Assembly (NCBI GenBank): GCA_026545765.1
Contig: CM048841.1
Location: 4,101,712 to 4,165,711, forward strand
Reading direction: 5' to 3'
DNA from: Plantago major
Taxonomy: Eukaryota; Streptophyta; Magnoliopsida; Lamiales; Plantaginaceae
DNA: 64,000 bases
In this document: positions 25,156-37,135 of the stretch, piece after piece
Numbering within the stretch: the stretch's first letter is position 1
How the letters are laid out: each line of letters opens with the position of its first letter
Notes under the pieces: model-generated
What the model was told of the DNA's origin: nothing
Databases searched by the model: none
The model's input: only the letters and a program-made list of their open reading frames with translations
Made by a program: the position numbers and the translations under genes

Positions 25156-27125
25156 ATGGTGTATCTGCATACTGCACCATCAATCCACCAAACCCGGTTA
25201 CCCAATGCATCCATTCAGGTTCTACTCATTGCTCCAGCAACAATACTATCCACATTATGTACTCTCTCTCTTTCCTTATATTTTGCACGACTAATTCTGT
25301 GAATCAGCTAGGTTCGTATGGATATCATTGTCAAATTCGGAAAAGTAATACTTTTGTTGTGAAGTCTGAGCATGTTCCTTCAACGTCTGGTTCTCCTTCT
25401 CAAGGTTAGTGTTTTATATCTTTACGACTTTATCAATAGAAAACCTTGCATTTGATAAATTGCTCATTTTACTTCTACTCTAGATGGACCTGGAAGGCGG
25501 CAACTCCTAGCCATGGGGATAGCCACTGCTCCATGGCTGTTTTTGTCTCAGCAAAGCTCAATAGCGTGTACGTCGTTTTTGTCACATTTTCCTTCAATTT
25601 AACTTGTTTCGTTCATATAGTATGCTGGTTTACTGCTTTTCTATTCTTTATTGGTTATATTTTCTTCATAAATGACGTCAACATGCTATGCCGATATGTT
25701 TGTTTTGGTTCAGTTGCTGAAGAAAAAAAGAAGGGATTTCTGTTAGTCAAAGACCAGAAGGATGGTTATAATTTTTTGTATCCCTTTGGCTGGCAGGTTC
25801 GTCTCTTCTCATCTTCATAGTCACAATTTACTATATAAAATCTTGCATCTTATTTACACTGCTAGACTCTATATTTTGTCAGCACTTCATTTAGCATTCA
25901 TTTCCATATGCCTTCTCATTTTTTGCTTCTGGGCCAGGAAGTAGTTGTTGAAGGGCAAGACAAAGTCTATAAAGACGTTATTGAACCTCTGGAAAGTGTC
26001 AGTGTTAATTTGATCCCCACAAACAAGCAAGACATTCGGGATTTTGGCCCTCCACGGGAGGTTTGCAAGTTATTATATTTATACAATGACTAACAATTTA
26101 TTGCTCTCCCCTCTGTTGAGCCACTACTGAACCTCAAGACTGAGTCAAATGAACAACGCACGCAATTTCTATATCAGCTTCTGGATGCCACCAAATCTGC
26201 TTACCTTACTAAGATTTTGGTTCGTTTCTAACAGGTTGCTGAAACCTTAATAAAAAAGGTCTTGGCTTCTCCAAAGCAAAGAGTAAAGCTTATTGACGCA
26301 ACAGAGGTTAGTAATTTCTTCCATCCGTTGATGATATTAAAGTTAATTTAGTCAATCACCGTGTGTATTTGCTCATATTTAAACAAATAAAAACCTGTCT
26401 CAATTGGATGCAAAACTTTTGGATTTGTTTGTCATAATGTATCACCATAAGCTTCTCAACTTTTGCTGCATTTTTCCTGTCATTAAATGGTTATACATGT
26501 GGTTCCTTTTAGCAGCGTGTATGACTATTGACAGCGTGCCTTCTTACTCAAAGTTTTTATCGCTTCTTGGGATTTTAAATGTTCGATGCACTTGTTTTCA
26601 TAGCCTTCAGTTTCTGATGTTGTCAAGGCTTCATTTCTTGCACTGTGCAATCACATTCCAGAGTACTTACAAGATCTCACTATAATAGAGAGTTGTTCAT
26701 ATAAACTTCTGCCGTAGCTGTTTATTATTCATGCCCATACTGCTTTCACAAAACGTCCGTCAACTGATGACTGTTTTCATGATGAACCTACAGCATGATG
26801 TGGATGGAAAAGCATACTATACCATCGAATTCATTGCACAAGCTCCAAACTATACTCGACATGCTCTGAGTACAGTCTGTATTGGCAACGGTATGAAACT
26901 CTGACTCATGTTCTCCTCAAACTTGAACTACGAAATGTGGGTAGTTAGATTTCATTAGACTATTTATGTGCGCGCATTCCATATGATCGTAACCTATAGT
27001 CGAATGTCTTTGCAGGAAAGTTCTACACGTTGACAACGGGCTCAAACGAGAGGAGATGGGGAAAGATGAAGGATAGACTGAAAACTGTGGTCGATTCATT
27101 CGAAATCTTCGATGTCCGAGCGTAA
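25156..27125 (+). CDS. PPL1: PsbP-like protein 1, chloroplast thylakoid lumen
   Basis: PsbP-fold protein of the thylakoid lumen; Arabidopsis PPL1 is needed for efficient repair of photodamaged photosystem II. Exons: 25156-25218, 25308-25404, 25484-25567, 25714-25796, 25938-26060, 26235-26306, 26794-26890, 27016-27125. All introns are GT-AG with consistent phases, giving 242 residues, near the family size of about 230. Residues 1-53 form a Ser/Thr-rich transit peptide. A twin arginine at 58-59 precedes a hydrophobic stretch and an A-F-A site near 81-83, as expected for Tat-dependent lumen targeting. The PsbP domain follows (G-F-L-L-V-K-D; Y-P-F-G-W-Q; K-V-Y-K-D-V-I-E-P-L-E-S-V-S-V-N; F-Y-T-L-T-T-G-S-N-E-R-R-W). 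The first exon is the least certain part, because plant transit peptides are poorly conserved. Confidence 0.9.
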
Positions 27126-27753
27126 ATTCGGTTTGTTATTCTGTGTTGAATGGTAAATTATCTCACACAAGAGGCTCTTCAATCAGTGTAGATATGAGAA
27201 CTTTCTCAATTGAGTACATGAAACTTTGTGGGTGATGTATGCACAGCTTCTTCTTAATTTTCTCTTACTTACATCAACTGAAAGGTGTTTATGCAGTGAA
27301 CTTCATTTTCAGTTCATACTTCTTCATGGTTTACCAATAGTTTAAGATTCTTTCTTGCAACACTCATGGCGTGGAGATGAACAGGGTGTTATGCGGAAAC
27401 ATTCTAACTAGAAGTCAGTTAACATTGTGGCAAAGTAAAAACAGACGCATACGGAAATTCTCATTATTTATCTCTTTCTCTCCTACTTTAATACTCACGA
27501 AACAAATTTATTCTTATAAGTTTATTACGGCCACATAACGGAAGTAGCTCTATCATCTCTCTAACTAGATTAAGCAATTAGAAGTAACTTAATTCATCTC
27601 TCTAACTAAACAAGTAAGACATCAAATCAAATGAACTTCTTCATTCTAAAATTCCACATGCCAACAGAAAAGCACGTACACTAAGGTTGCAATACACCTC
27701 CGAATCCATCAACGACGGAGTTGGGATTTCAAGATTGGGGTTCAAAATTAGTA
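27126..27753. other. 3' flank of PPL1
   Basis: 3' UTR and intergenic DNA; no gene seen. Confidence 0.5.
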
Positions 27754-28019
27754 CTCCCTCCCTTTTAGTGAAAAGTGAAACAGTTGTGTTGGACACAATT
27801 TTGAAGAAAAATGTATAGAAGTATGTGGTCCCCAAATTTTAGGTGGAGAATGAGTATCAGATATTAATTGAGTGGAAAAGTACACGTGGTCTCGAAAATG
27901 TGTTGTTATAAATGAGTTTTATTACTATAAAACTAATTTCCATAAAAAGAAATGTAACAATTTTAGTGAAACACCCAAAACGAAAAATTATACTAACAAT
28001 TTTAGTGAAATGGAGGGAG
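27754..28019. mobile_element. Stowaway-like MITE (266 bp)
   Basis: Left end ctccctcccttttag and right end gaaatggagggag are inverted and TA-flanked. Confidence 0.85.
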
Positions 28020-28460
28020 TATAACATTATTTTCGAGGTTAAGAGGACAAACATCCCACTTTACATCATCCAGCTAGCCATGAATCCAACAAACCCAAGA
28101 CATTCATGTTATAATCTATAATGTATGTGTAAAAAACATGGGCCTAAATATCGGAGAGATATTTAACCTCTCATCATTCATCACCAACTTAACTTCTACA
28201 AGAATGAGAATCTTGATGATGCATGTAATTAGCACATTGGTACTTATATTCACTTGATTGCAGGGTGAACTGATAAATATATATGTGTAAAGTGTGGTGA
28301 AGATTTTGAAAATCAAACAGTGACCCAAGAGGAGGTATGATGGGACGTGACTCGTTAAAATTTAAAAATAAAACTATATATAATATTTTTAATTATTTAA
28401 GAGTTCTTCCCTCCCTCTGAAGTAATCTCATATATACAATATATAATTTAACTCACACCC
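28020..28460. other. Spacer between a MITE and a Mutator-like element
   Basis: AT-rich with no gene seen. It ends in the 9-bp sequence ctcacaccc, the target duplication of the next element. Confidence 0.5.
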
Positions 28461-29227
28461 TATGTTTTGAAACTCGGACCCGGCGATCGACCCGACCTAC
28501 CTGTTGTATTCAACCGGATCAATCCGGATCAACTCGGGTTAACCTACTTATAATATTTTTAAAATAAAATTATTAAATATACCTCTCAATAACATTAAAA
28601 GGTAAAAACAATAAATATATGAAAAACCATTAATTCTCTTGTTGGTCTTGATGTACGAGCCCTTAATGTACTGCTACCACTACTATTTTGTTTTGTCCTA
28701 TGCATAGTAGACAAAGTCACAAGAGTCCGTCTCCTGAGAATATATTGAGAGTCTTTGAAATTCCTACATAATAGATAAACATAGACAATTTATACATAAA
28801 ACTATATAACATGATTTTTTTTCGCGGGTCGACCCGTATTTTTTCCTTACAATACACAGCTCCTTTTATGTGTCCATCCAGTCATATTGGTACTTTGGAT
28901 CAAATTGTCTATGTTTGATATATAATTGTCTATATTTAGCATAAAATTATTGATGACAACATATTTATCCCAAAGAAACACAATATTTCTAAATAAACAT
29001 AGAAATCAATTTCATTTATCAATCAATAAATGTCATACATATAAAACAATACAAAAAAAATTAAAATCACTATATCCAAACTACAATCATCTTTGCAAAC
29101 AAATAAAACACCCTTGAATTGTTCGTCGACTCCTCCATCCACGTCTCCATCTTTATCATCAATCGTTTTCTTTATTCGACCACCATTTTTACGAAAACCT
29201 AGTATATGCAAAAAAAACATCAACAAT

Positions 29228-30005
29228 TTGACAATTGTCGTACACAATTTTACCATAACAATAGACTATTACACTACAACAATAGACAACTAAGCGCATA
29301 ACTCATTGGCTTGTCAGGCACAATCCTCACACTAGCATGGGACTCAATGGACACATTCATGATCATATTCAAACATCCATTCAACTATTTGGCAACTGTC
29401 ATACATAATTTTACCATAACAATAGACTATTACACTACTGATGATAGACATAACTCATTGGTAACTCATTACACAATTTTACCATAACAATATACTATTA
29501 CTACAACAATAGACAACAAGTCGCATAACTCATTTGCATCAGGGACAATGCTCACACTAGCATGGGACTCAATGGACACACTCATGAGCATATTCACACA
29601 GCCATTCAACTATTTGGCAACTTCATACACAATTTTACCATAACAATAGACTATTACACCACAACAATATACAACCAATTAAGTTGCATAACTCATTGGC
29701 TTGTCAGGCACAATCCTCACACTAGCATGAGACTCAATGGACACATTCATGAGCATATTCACACAGACATTCAACTATTTGGTAACTATCACACACAATT
29801 TTACCATAACAATAGACTATTACACTACAACAATAGACAACCAAACTGTAGAACTCATTGGCTTGTCAGGGACAATCCTCACACTAGCATGGGACTCAAT
29901 GGACACACTCATGAGCATATTCACACAGCCATTTCAACTATTTGGCAACTGTCATACACAATTTTACCATAACAATAGACTATTACACTACAACAATAGA
30001 CAATT
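29228..30005. repeat. Tandem repeat block inside the Mutator-like element (about 160-bp period)
   Basis: Two alternating motifs recur. One is an acaattttaccataac/aatagactattacac stretch, seen near 29241, 29403, 29472, 29627, 29796 and 29957. The other is a cctcacactagcatgggact/aatggacacattcatgagc stretch, near 29315, 29548, 29712 and 29878. One frame stays open across several units and gives an H-E-H-I-H-T repeat, but codon order follows the DNA repeat and no start, intron or family similarity supports a protein. Confidence 0.8.
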
Positions 30006-30465
30006 TAAAAATAATACTACATGAAGTCTAACCATAAAGTAATATAACAAACATCAACTATTTACACATAAACATGTATAATTCACACAAAAGCATAGAC
30101 GATTTTTTAAAAAAAACTACAGAAACCCTAACCATAAAGCAATAAAATCAAAACATCATCTATTTACAATTAAACATGCAATATTTGCATGAAAACCTAA
30201 ACATAATCGAACACTACAAACAAACAAAGCAAAAGCTAAGAAAAACAAACTGAAAATATAGAAAACACGCAAACATAAACAATTACAGGTCAAACATGCA
30301 CAATTAAGGTTCAAACATCAACAATTACACATGAATATACAGTTACGCGAAATCACTAAAAATCACCAAAACCAAACGAAAAATGAAAAAAAATTGAAGA
30401 ATCGAGATAAGAAACCTGCAAATCAAGGAATCAACAATGTTATGACTTATATGTGTTGAGTAGTC

Positions 30466-30775
30466 GGAGATCCGCCGAAGAAGACAACCGAAAAAGCTTC
30501 GAATTCCGGCCAACCATTTCAAAAGTCGGCCAAATGAAAAAACAAAACGGTAGAAAGGTAGATCGGGCCATGAGCTACTCAAATATGCGATCGGATTTAA
30601 GATTGTGGTCGGACGGCGGAGATATCGCCGGAAAAGCCTTCGAATTCCGGTCAACCGTTTCAAAAGTCGACCAAATAAAAAAAATGAAACCGGTAGAAAG
30701 GTAGATCAGGTCATGGGCTACTCAAATATGTGATCGAATTGAAGATTGGTGGTCGGACGGCGGAGATATCGCCGG
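30466..30775. repeat. Two-unit tandem duplication (about 145 bp) inside the Mutator-like element
   Basis: Both units contain cttcgaattccgg, caaccgtttcaaaagtcg-like, ggtagaaaggtagatc and ggtcggacggcggagatatc-like segments in the same order. Non-coding; followed by a gagaga microsatellite at 30790-30840. Confidence 0.75.
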
Positions 30776-31540
30776 AAATGTGATCGGAAAAGAGAGAGAG
30801 AGAAAGGAAGAGGAGAGGGTAGAGAGAGAGAGAGAGAGAAGAAAGAAGGAAATGAAAGAAAAAAAGAAAAATAGGGTATTTATATTAATCTGACAACCCG
30901 TTTTTAGATCCATATTACCGAACCCGCAACCCAGGATTCGCGAATTGACCCGCAAATTTGAATAGAAACCAAGTCATCCCCAAATTGTGTATTTTCAGGA
31001 CTCTCATGGACTCTCATAGTATATAGGACTCTTTTAAGTTTTAGTAAAGTCACAAAACCACACTATACTGTGATGTGCACACAACTTTCTTGAAAACCCA
31101 AATTCTTTGTAATTCTTCTCACCGCAAGCCCAGCAGAAGAAAAGCACAATGGAGAAGCTGATAAGAAGAATTCATATTTGTCAACGAGATCTCATCCCAA
31201 TATGCGAGAGATCGACATTCGACAGGAGATAAAGTCGAGCGAACTGAAAGTGGAGAGACGAACTCACCGGAGTAGCAGCAGCAGCAGCAGAGATTCAGAT
31301 TGGGGGCGGAGGTACGTTTTTTAGGTTGAAGTTGAATAGGTCAGTTTCGTTTTTATTTTTTAAATTTAAAACCGGTTCAACCCGGTTTTTAACGGGTTTC
31401 TACCAATTTTTTCCCGGATATTCCGATTTTTTACCGATCAGCGAGTAATTCCGAGTTTTGGGGGTTTTCGACCCGTTTTCCCCTCCGAGTTGCGGTTGAA
31501 CCGGGTCGACTCATCGGGTTTCAAAACACAGCTCACACCC

Positions 31541-32560
31541 ACAAATATAAAATCTTGGATCGGGCCCTAAAAACGGCCAAAGATCTACTACTACTCATTT
31601 TACTACTTACAATACTGCTTAAGCCACTAACAAATTTACACGTGGAAACAGTATAACTCATCAAATTAATTAACATCTCAATTAATCATCTTGATTGAGT
31701 TAAATTGTTGAAGCTGAATTCACATCGCCTTCTTCTCCGGCATACTGCCGCCACATCCTTCTCTTTTGAGAAACTTAGTTGGTTCTTTTCATTGTTGTCT
31801 ATTTCTTTTAAATACAAAGAGCGAAATACAAATGAATTAGTAAAAAGAAAGAGAAAGAGAGAGACCCAAATTTGTGCAGAACAGGAATTACTTGGACCCA
31901 AATTTGATTTGCAATGTAGATTTCTGAACTCTTGTGCCCATCTGATGCTAAATTATAAACAAAAAAAGATTTTCATGAGGGTTTGGGTCGCAGCTTCGAT
32001 TGTTCCCTCTTTTGCTTTCATCGGTGGTGCGGAGAATAAGACTTTGTTCTCTTCAACTGTAATTTTCTGAACTGAACTAAACTGTAGTATAAAATATAAC
32101 TAATTAGAACTGAACTGAACGAGTTTTAAGTTGAAGAGAACAGAGCCTAAGCCGGTATCAAAGAAGAAGGCTGAAATTATTGTTTTCCGGGATGATTTGG
32201 GACATTAAATTGTTAAGTTATATTATTGACACATGTTAAATTATTACTGGCTCAAGTAGTATTGTAAGTAGTAAAATGAGTAGTAGATCTATTGTTCCTA
32301 AAAACATGATAGTGGTGGGGAAGAAATGGAATCTAAAAAAGGATTTGACTGGGCCCAACATGCATGATCAAAACCAGATGCTGCAATCTTACTTAGTGGG
32401 TAAAAGGAGGGCAGCTTTCCGTGGGCACAAGTACAACTTTAAAGAAAACAATACTACTAATTCATGTTCATTTCATAGTGGAATTACTAACTTTTGCAAT
32501 AGATACTTCATATTAGTATTATATTTTTAATTTCAAACATCACACGTGTCACATATATTA
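31541..32560. other. Spacer with a small MITE
   Basis: AT-rich intergenic DNA. It contains the 108-bp MITE at 32040-32147 and no recognisable gene. Confidence 0.5.
32040..32147. mobile_element. Tourist-like MITE (108 bp, TAA target duplication)
   Basis: Left end gactttgttctcttcaact and right end agttgaagagaacagagcc are inverted, with TAA on both sides (32037-32039 and 32148-32150). Same family as the 133-bp element at 40849-40981. The 3-bp TAA duplication is that of PIF/Harbinger-derived Tourist elements. Confidence 0.8.
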
Positions 32561-32788
32561 CTTCTTTCGTCCCGAAAATAAATTTTCACTTTAACTTTTT
32601 ACAGTCAAATTTTTCAACTTTAATTACGAATTAATCTTAAACTGCAAATTATATAATGAAAATTTAATCCCTAAAGTTTCATTTTATAAAAAAATTGAAC
32701 TTTTTACATTTGCAGTTTAAGATTAATTCGTAGTCAAAGTTTGACTTCAAAAAGTCAAAGCGAAAAGCTATTTCAGGGACGGAGGAAA
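32561..32788. mobile_element. Stowaway-like MITE with long hairpin (228 bp)
   Basis: Left end cttctttcgtcccgaa, right end cagggacggaggaaa, TA on both flanks. The body contains a long inverted repeat (attacgaattaatcttaaac pairing with gtttaagattaattcgta), so most of the element can fold into one hairpin. Confidence 0.85.
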
Positions 32789-33946
32789 TATTAAATAAAT
32801 GATGATAGATTATGTTTCTCAAAAAGATAACACTCATCGGTATTGAATTCAACTTCATGTCACATTTATTAAATGAAAATTTTATTTTCTACTTATTCAC
32901 TGTCTCTGATACTATGTTCATTATTTTTACTACTTTATACATTATATATCCTATTTTATTTACCATTCTCTTAAAATTAGTGCCCGAGCCTGCAGGAAGT
33001 TCAATCACACTTAGTGTTCCTGACTTGGCCAATGTAAATTCAAAACTTTACTATGGTTGGAAACAACTAGAATGGTCATTTGAGTCCCCACACGGGTCCG
33101 AGTGCTCCCTATTATAACACCATTAAAACATGGGTGCCTTGAAACATTGAAAGGGACAAAATCCAAGAAATGTCCCAATCTCTTTATACTTGTGTACATG
33201 CTAGTAATTACAAGGACAAATACAGTTACGCCGTATATTAATAATTTCCTCACTTTTATTTTTAATGTTCCATTAGAAAATTACTAACCTATAAATAAAA
33301 TAATTCATCATCATCACTTTATTTAATTTATTTTATACTTTATCATCCATTAATAACCACTTTACTAATATAATACTACTTACTAATCACAAACTAATAT
33401 TTTAATAATATTCTTTAATACATTATAAAGTTGTCGGTTTGTAAGTTTCTAACGACGAATGGAGCATTTCAGAGCGTGTGAAGCCTGCTATAACAAGCAT
33501 TAGCAACAACCTCTAATGATAAGTAAAACAAGAAAGATACCCACTTTCCCAATTTGGTAGTAAAACCAATCTCCATTCAACAAAGACATGGTAGAAACAA
33601 TCATTCCAGTATAATAACCTTAATATATATTGACCAACAACATTTGTAATATAAATAAAGTGACTGGTCATATATAATTATACTTTACTCCATATAACTA
33701 AACATATACAAGCTCTGATGGATACATGCCAACATAATTAAGCTGTAATTAAAGATAAACCTAGCTAGCTGGAACAAAGAAACCATTTCATAGTCTATAT
33801 CTCACTCAACCACACATCATTTAGTTTCTCCTTAATTTTCTTTTCTTTCTTTAATTAATTACCTAAGTTGTTAATTAATGCATCATACTTGATCTTAATT
33901 CCCATTTGTGACAAAATTTGCAAAATCTGAAATTTTGCCTTGTTCT
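32789..33946. other. 3' flank of the CYP78A gene
   Basis: AT-rich. The distal part should hold the 3' UTR of the minus-strand CYP78A gene. No other gene seen. Confidence 0.45.
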
Positions 33947-36900
33947 TCATACTTGACCTTTTCTTGGAATGACCTTGCAAACCAATGGATGCTTCATTTC
34001 CAATGACATGTTCAAGCATTCTGACAAATCCACACCATAATCTGGCCAAGCACTCCAATTGAAGTTTTGTAGCAACTGAGCCAACCAAAGCTGGACTGTC
34101 TGCAGGCCCATCGCCTTACCGGGGCAAACCCGCCTACCCGAGCCAAACGGGGCCAACCTAAGATCGGAGCCCATTATCGCAACGTCTTCGTCAATAAACC
34201 TCTCAGGCTGGAACTTTTCGGGTTCAGGCCAGAATTTCTCATTGTGGGTTATTGCCCACATGTTAACCATGGCGGTCGTGCCCGCTGGGATGAAATGTGG
34301 GCCAACATGAGTGTCGTGGATAGCTAAACGGGCCCACGAGAGGAGTGGTCCTGGAGGGTGCACGCGGAGAGTCTCCTTTACTATTGCAAGTAGGTACGGA
34401 AGGTTTACGAGGTCGGAATCTGCCACATGTCGATTGATACCGACAACATTGTCGATTTCGGCCTGAGCCTTGGCTTGAATTTCAGGATGGAGAATCATTC
34501 TTGCAAGAATCCATTCTAAAAGAATGGCAACAGTATCAGTTCCCCTGAAGATCATCTCCTGGTGGGAAAAGGACAAGAAAGTATATTCCATTTTAGAACC
34601 AATTGAAAGATGTTCCATTCAAATATAAATTGAAAGTGATCTATCCCTATAAATAATGCTATGTCATGTTGCATCGCCTGGCCAAAAAAGATAGACTCTG
34701 AAATTATGCAGATTCTCCGAATAAATTTATTTGCATATCATTAAAGAGATAATAAAATAAATGTGAAGATGTGATTTCCACTATCTTGCTAAATATGATA
34801 CCACATGGCTAATATAAAAAGGATTAGATCCATCATTCCATAAACAAAGTATTAGAAAAAACCAACCTTGCACATGGTCCTGAAAGACTAACCGATGTTA
34901 TTAAGTTTATAAATGTAACGTTTCAAACGATATCGATAATGTTTTATTAGTAAACATTTCATGCTTTTTCTATGTGTATTCCTATAATACATATGTTCTT
35001 AGTATAAACATGTAATGGTTCTGCTATAAGAATAACATTTATTACCTTTTTAGTCCCCTCTTTAATTTTGGTCCCTCAGAAGGCTTACTTCAATTATAAG
35101 TTTTTATATTATAAACATATTTTGCTCGAATAATTTTCAAATTATAAAAGAATCCGATTTAATGTCCAATCAAGTGGTATTTTGAAAATGCATAAGGGAT
35201 AAGGAGTTAAAACTTTGGTCCGCTAACTATCATACATAACTTAAATTTATATAATAGTATAGATATATAAATATAAATAGTGCAGTTAGTAGCATGTCAC
35301 GTTGCATTACTACTAATGTAACATAAAACTGTGGGCAGATAATATTTCATGGCTAAAGTTAGCAAATTAAGTACAGAAAACTAACAGGCCAAAATTCAAC
35401 TAGAATTAGTAAAATCCAATTAAAGGAAAATTCATTCACTTGCGTAACAATCCGTATCCTATATTCAGATAAAAGTTAATCTAGCCTTAATCTAGTTTAT
35501 GTTTTAAAAGTTGCGGAATTTTCAGGTAATTGCGTTGGCCCCCCATATTTCCAAATATTCTAATTATGACCGGCTCATGTTTTGAAACTCGAATTTTCAA
35601 TTCGATTTGCTCCGATTTCTTTTCATCTTACCCCAAAGAAGCTCATGAGAGAATAAGAAGAGCTACAAGGTATAAATTGGTTAGTCGGCACTGTAAGCGC
35701 TCCCGCCCCTACAATGGATCATGTTGGGTAATTGAGTGCCACTTTATGTTTACATATTCAACGCATCAAGCCCGTGTTACAAAATTAAAATATCTTCGAC
35801 GAAATTTAGGTTGGAATTAGTTAGAAAGTTTCATACTACTCGTAGAAAAAAACTATTTGGTCTCAAACAACTATTAAAAGTATAAGTCAAACCGTAACTC
35901 CTTTTAATTTAACACTATGAACCCCAACCTCATATAACTAACAACTCATAAACCCCACATAATGCTATCACCATAAAATCAGAAGTCAGATATCTCAAAT
36001 TAAATTCTTTTCCAACGGAGTTTTAACATAACATTTTTTTTAAAACAACCCCCAACCCCGGCCCGTAATGTGAAAAAAAAAAAATGTGATGAAGGATCTA
36101 GAATAACAATTCATATGTAAAACTGCATGTCAAATTCTAACCAAGTTGTAAAATGAAAATCGGAAAAGGAGTGACACTTACCCATAGAACAGCAACCATA
36201 TCAGAGTGGGATAATCCATTACCATCTTCTTCATCATTCTCCTCCAAATCAAGCAAAACATCAACAAAATCATAATTAGAATGTTCTTGTTTGATCCTCC
36301 TTTTGAGCCTATGTTCTTGAACAATCCTCCCAACAAAAGGCTCAACCCTAGAAGCCAAGTCCTTACACCTCCTTGTAACCCCTTGTAAATCCATCCACCT
36401 CAAAAAACCAAAATGATCACTCCAATTAAACATCCCCAACAATTCATACCCTTCCCTAACCAAACTTTCCACTTCTTCACTCCCAAATTCCCCAAACACA
36501 CTCATCATCACATTACCCAATGCCCCAAGAAACAACACTCTTTTAACTCCCATCACAACCCCATTACTATTCCCCTTCATCTTCTCACCAATCTCACCCA
36601 CCATTCTCATCCCCAACTCCCTCCTCACACCCGAAAACTCACCCATCCGCCTCGGGCTAAACATATGTTGTGCCGATATCCGCCTCAGATGACGCCAGTA
36701 CACTCCGTACGGGGCGAACCCCATTGCCCTTCTAAACATGAGCACATACGCAGACTCCTTCACAGGCCGGTCTGCAAAAGCCGAGCTGTTTAGTATCTCC
36801 TTAGCCGTTTCAGGCTCGCTGGCAATCACGAAGCGCGTGAACCCCACGGAGAACGCCATAACTGATGAGGCTTTGAAACGTTCACTCAGATTCTTCAAGT

Positions 36901-37135
36901 GTCTGTGTGTTAGCTTGCTCTTGAAAACCAGGGCCAAACCGAGGAGCGGAAGGCCCGAAGGGCCGGGAATGGATTGGTTCGGCTTCGGCCCGGGTTTTGA
37001 CAGAGCCCATGCAAGCCCGCCAGGAGTTAGCCAGAAAGCAAATATTCCCAACAGGAGGAGGAAACAGAGTGAAACCTCCATAGTTGATGGAATCATGATG
37101 AAGAACAAGCTACTGTGATCATCATGAGATGACAT
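33947..37135 (-). CDS. CYP78A: Cytochrome P450, CYP78A family
   Basis: ER-anchored heme monooxygenase. CYP78A members such as KLUH act non-cell-autonomously in organ and seed growth; their substrate is not settled. Exon 1 is 37135-36182 and exon 2 is 34558-33947, with a 1623-bp intron that has GTAAGT...CAG ends in phase 0, giving 521 residues, a normal family length. Residues 19-45 form the membrane anchor, then a proline hinge ([11 protein letters not shown]). Family hallmarks include [11 protein letters not shown] and [14 protein letters not shown]. The I-helix G-T-D-T-V lies just after the splice site, E-T-L-R at 380-383, P-E-R-F at 436-439, and the heme loop [10 protein letters not shown] with Cys near 463. 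The single intron position is typical for CYP78A. All key residues are intact. Closeness to the CYP78A5/KLUH subgroup is suggested by [14 protein letters not shown] but not proven. Confidence 0.93.
34559..36181 (-). other. Intron of CYP78A
   Basis: AT-rich 1.6-kb intron. It has a short stretch at about 35573-35600 (catgttttgaaactcga) resembling the terminus of the Mutator-like elements at 28461 and 53390, without a partner end. A + strand open stretch at 35530-35820 has no family similarity. Confidence 0.6.

Larger units (their letters stand above)
28461..31531. mobile_element. Mutator-like DNA transposon, non-autonomous (3071 bp)
   Basis: Both ends are flanked by the 9-bp direct repeat ctcacaccc (28452-28460 and 31532-31540), the Mutator superfamily signature. 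The termini are inverted: TATGTTTTGAAACTCGG on the left, and CCGATGAGT-adjacent CGGGTTTCAAAACACAG on the right. Subterminal regions are rich in accggtt, gacccg and cgggtt motifs. No transposase is seen. Inside are an AT-rich left arm, a tandem repeat block, a second duplicated block and, at about 31071-31320, a less AT-rich segment of unknown origin that could be captured host DNA. Confidence 0.85.

Noticed and set aside
26404..26685. Open stretch of 93 codons in the large intron 6 of PPL1
   Set aside because: It is intronic, has no similarity and is bounded by the exon 6 donor and exon 7 acceptor.
29228..30005. Regularly spaced repeats that could be mistaken for a CRISPR array
   Set aside because: Units are long, contiguous, imperfect and inside a plant Mutator-like element; there are no unique spacers and no cas genes.
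35530..35820. Open stretch of 96 codons on the + strand
   Set aside because: It lies inside the CYP78A intron, has no family similarity and no coding signature.
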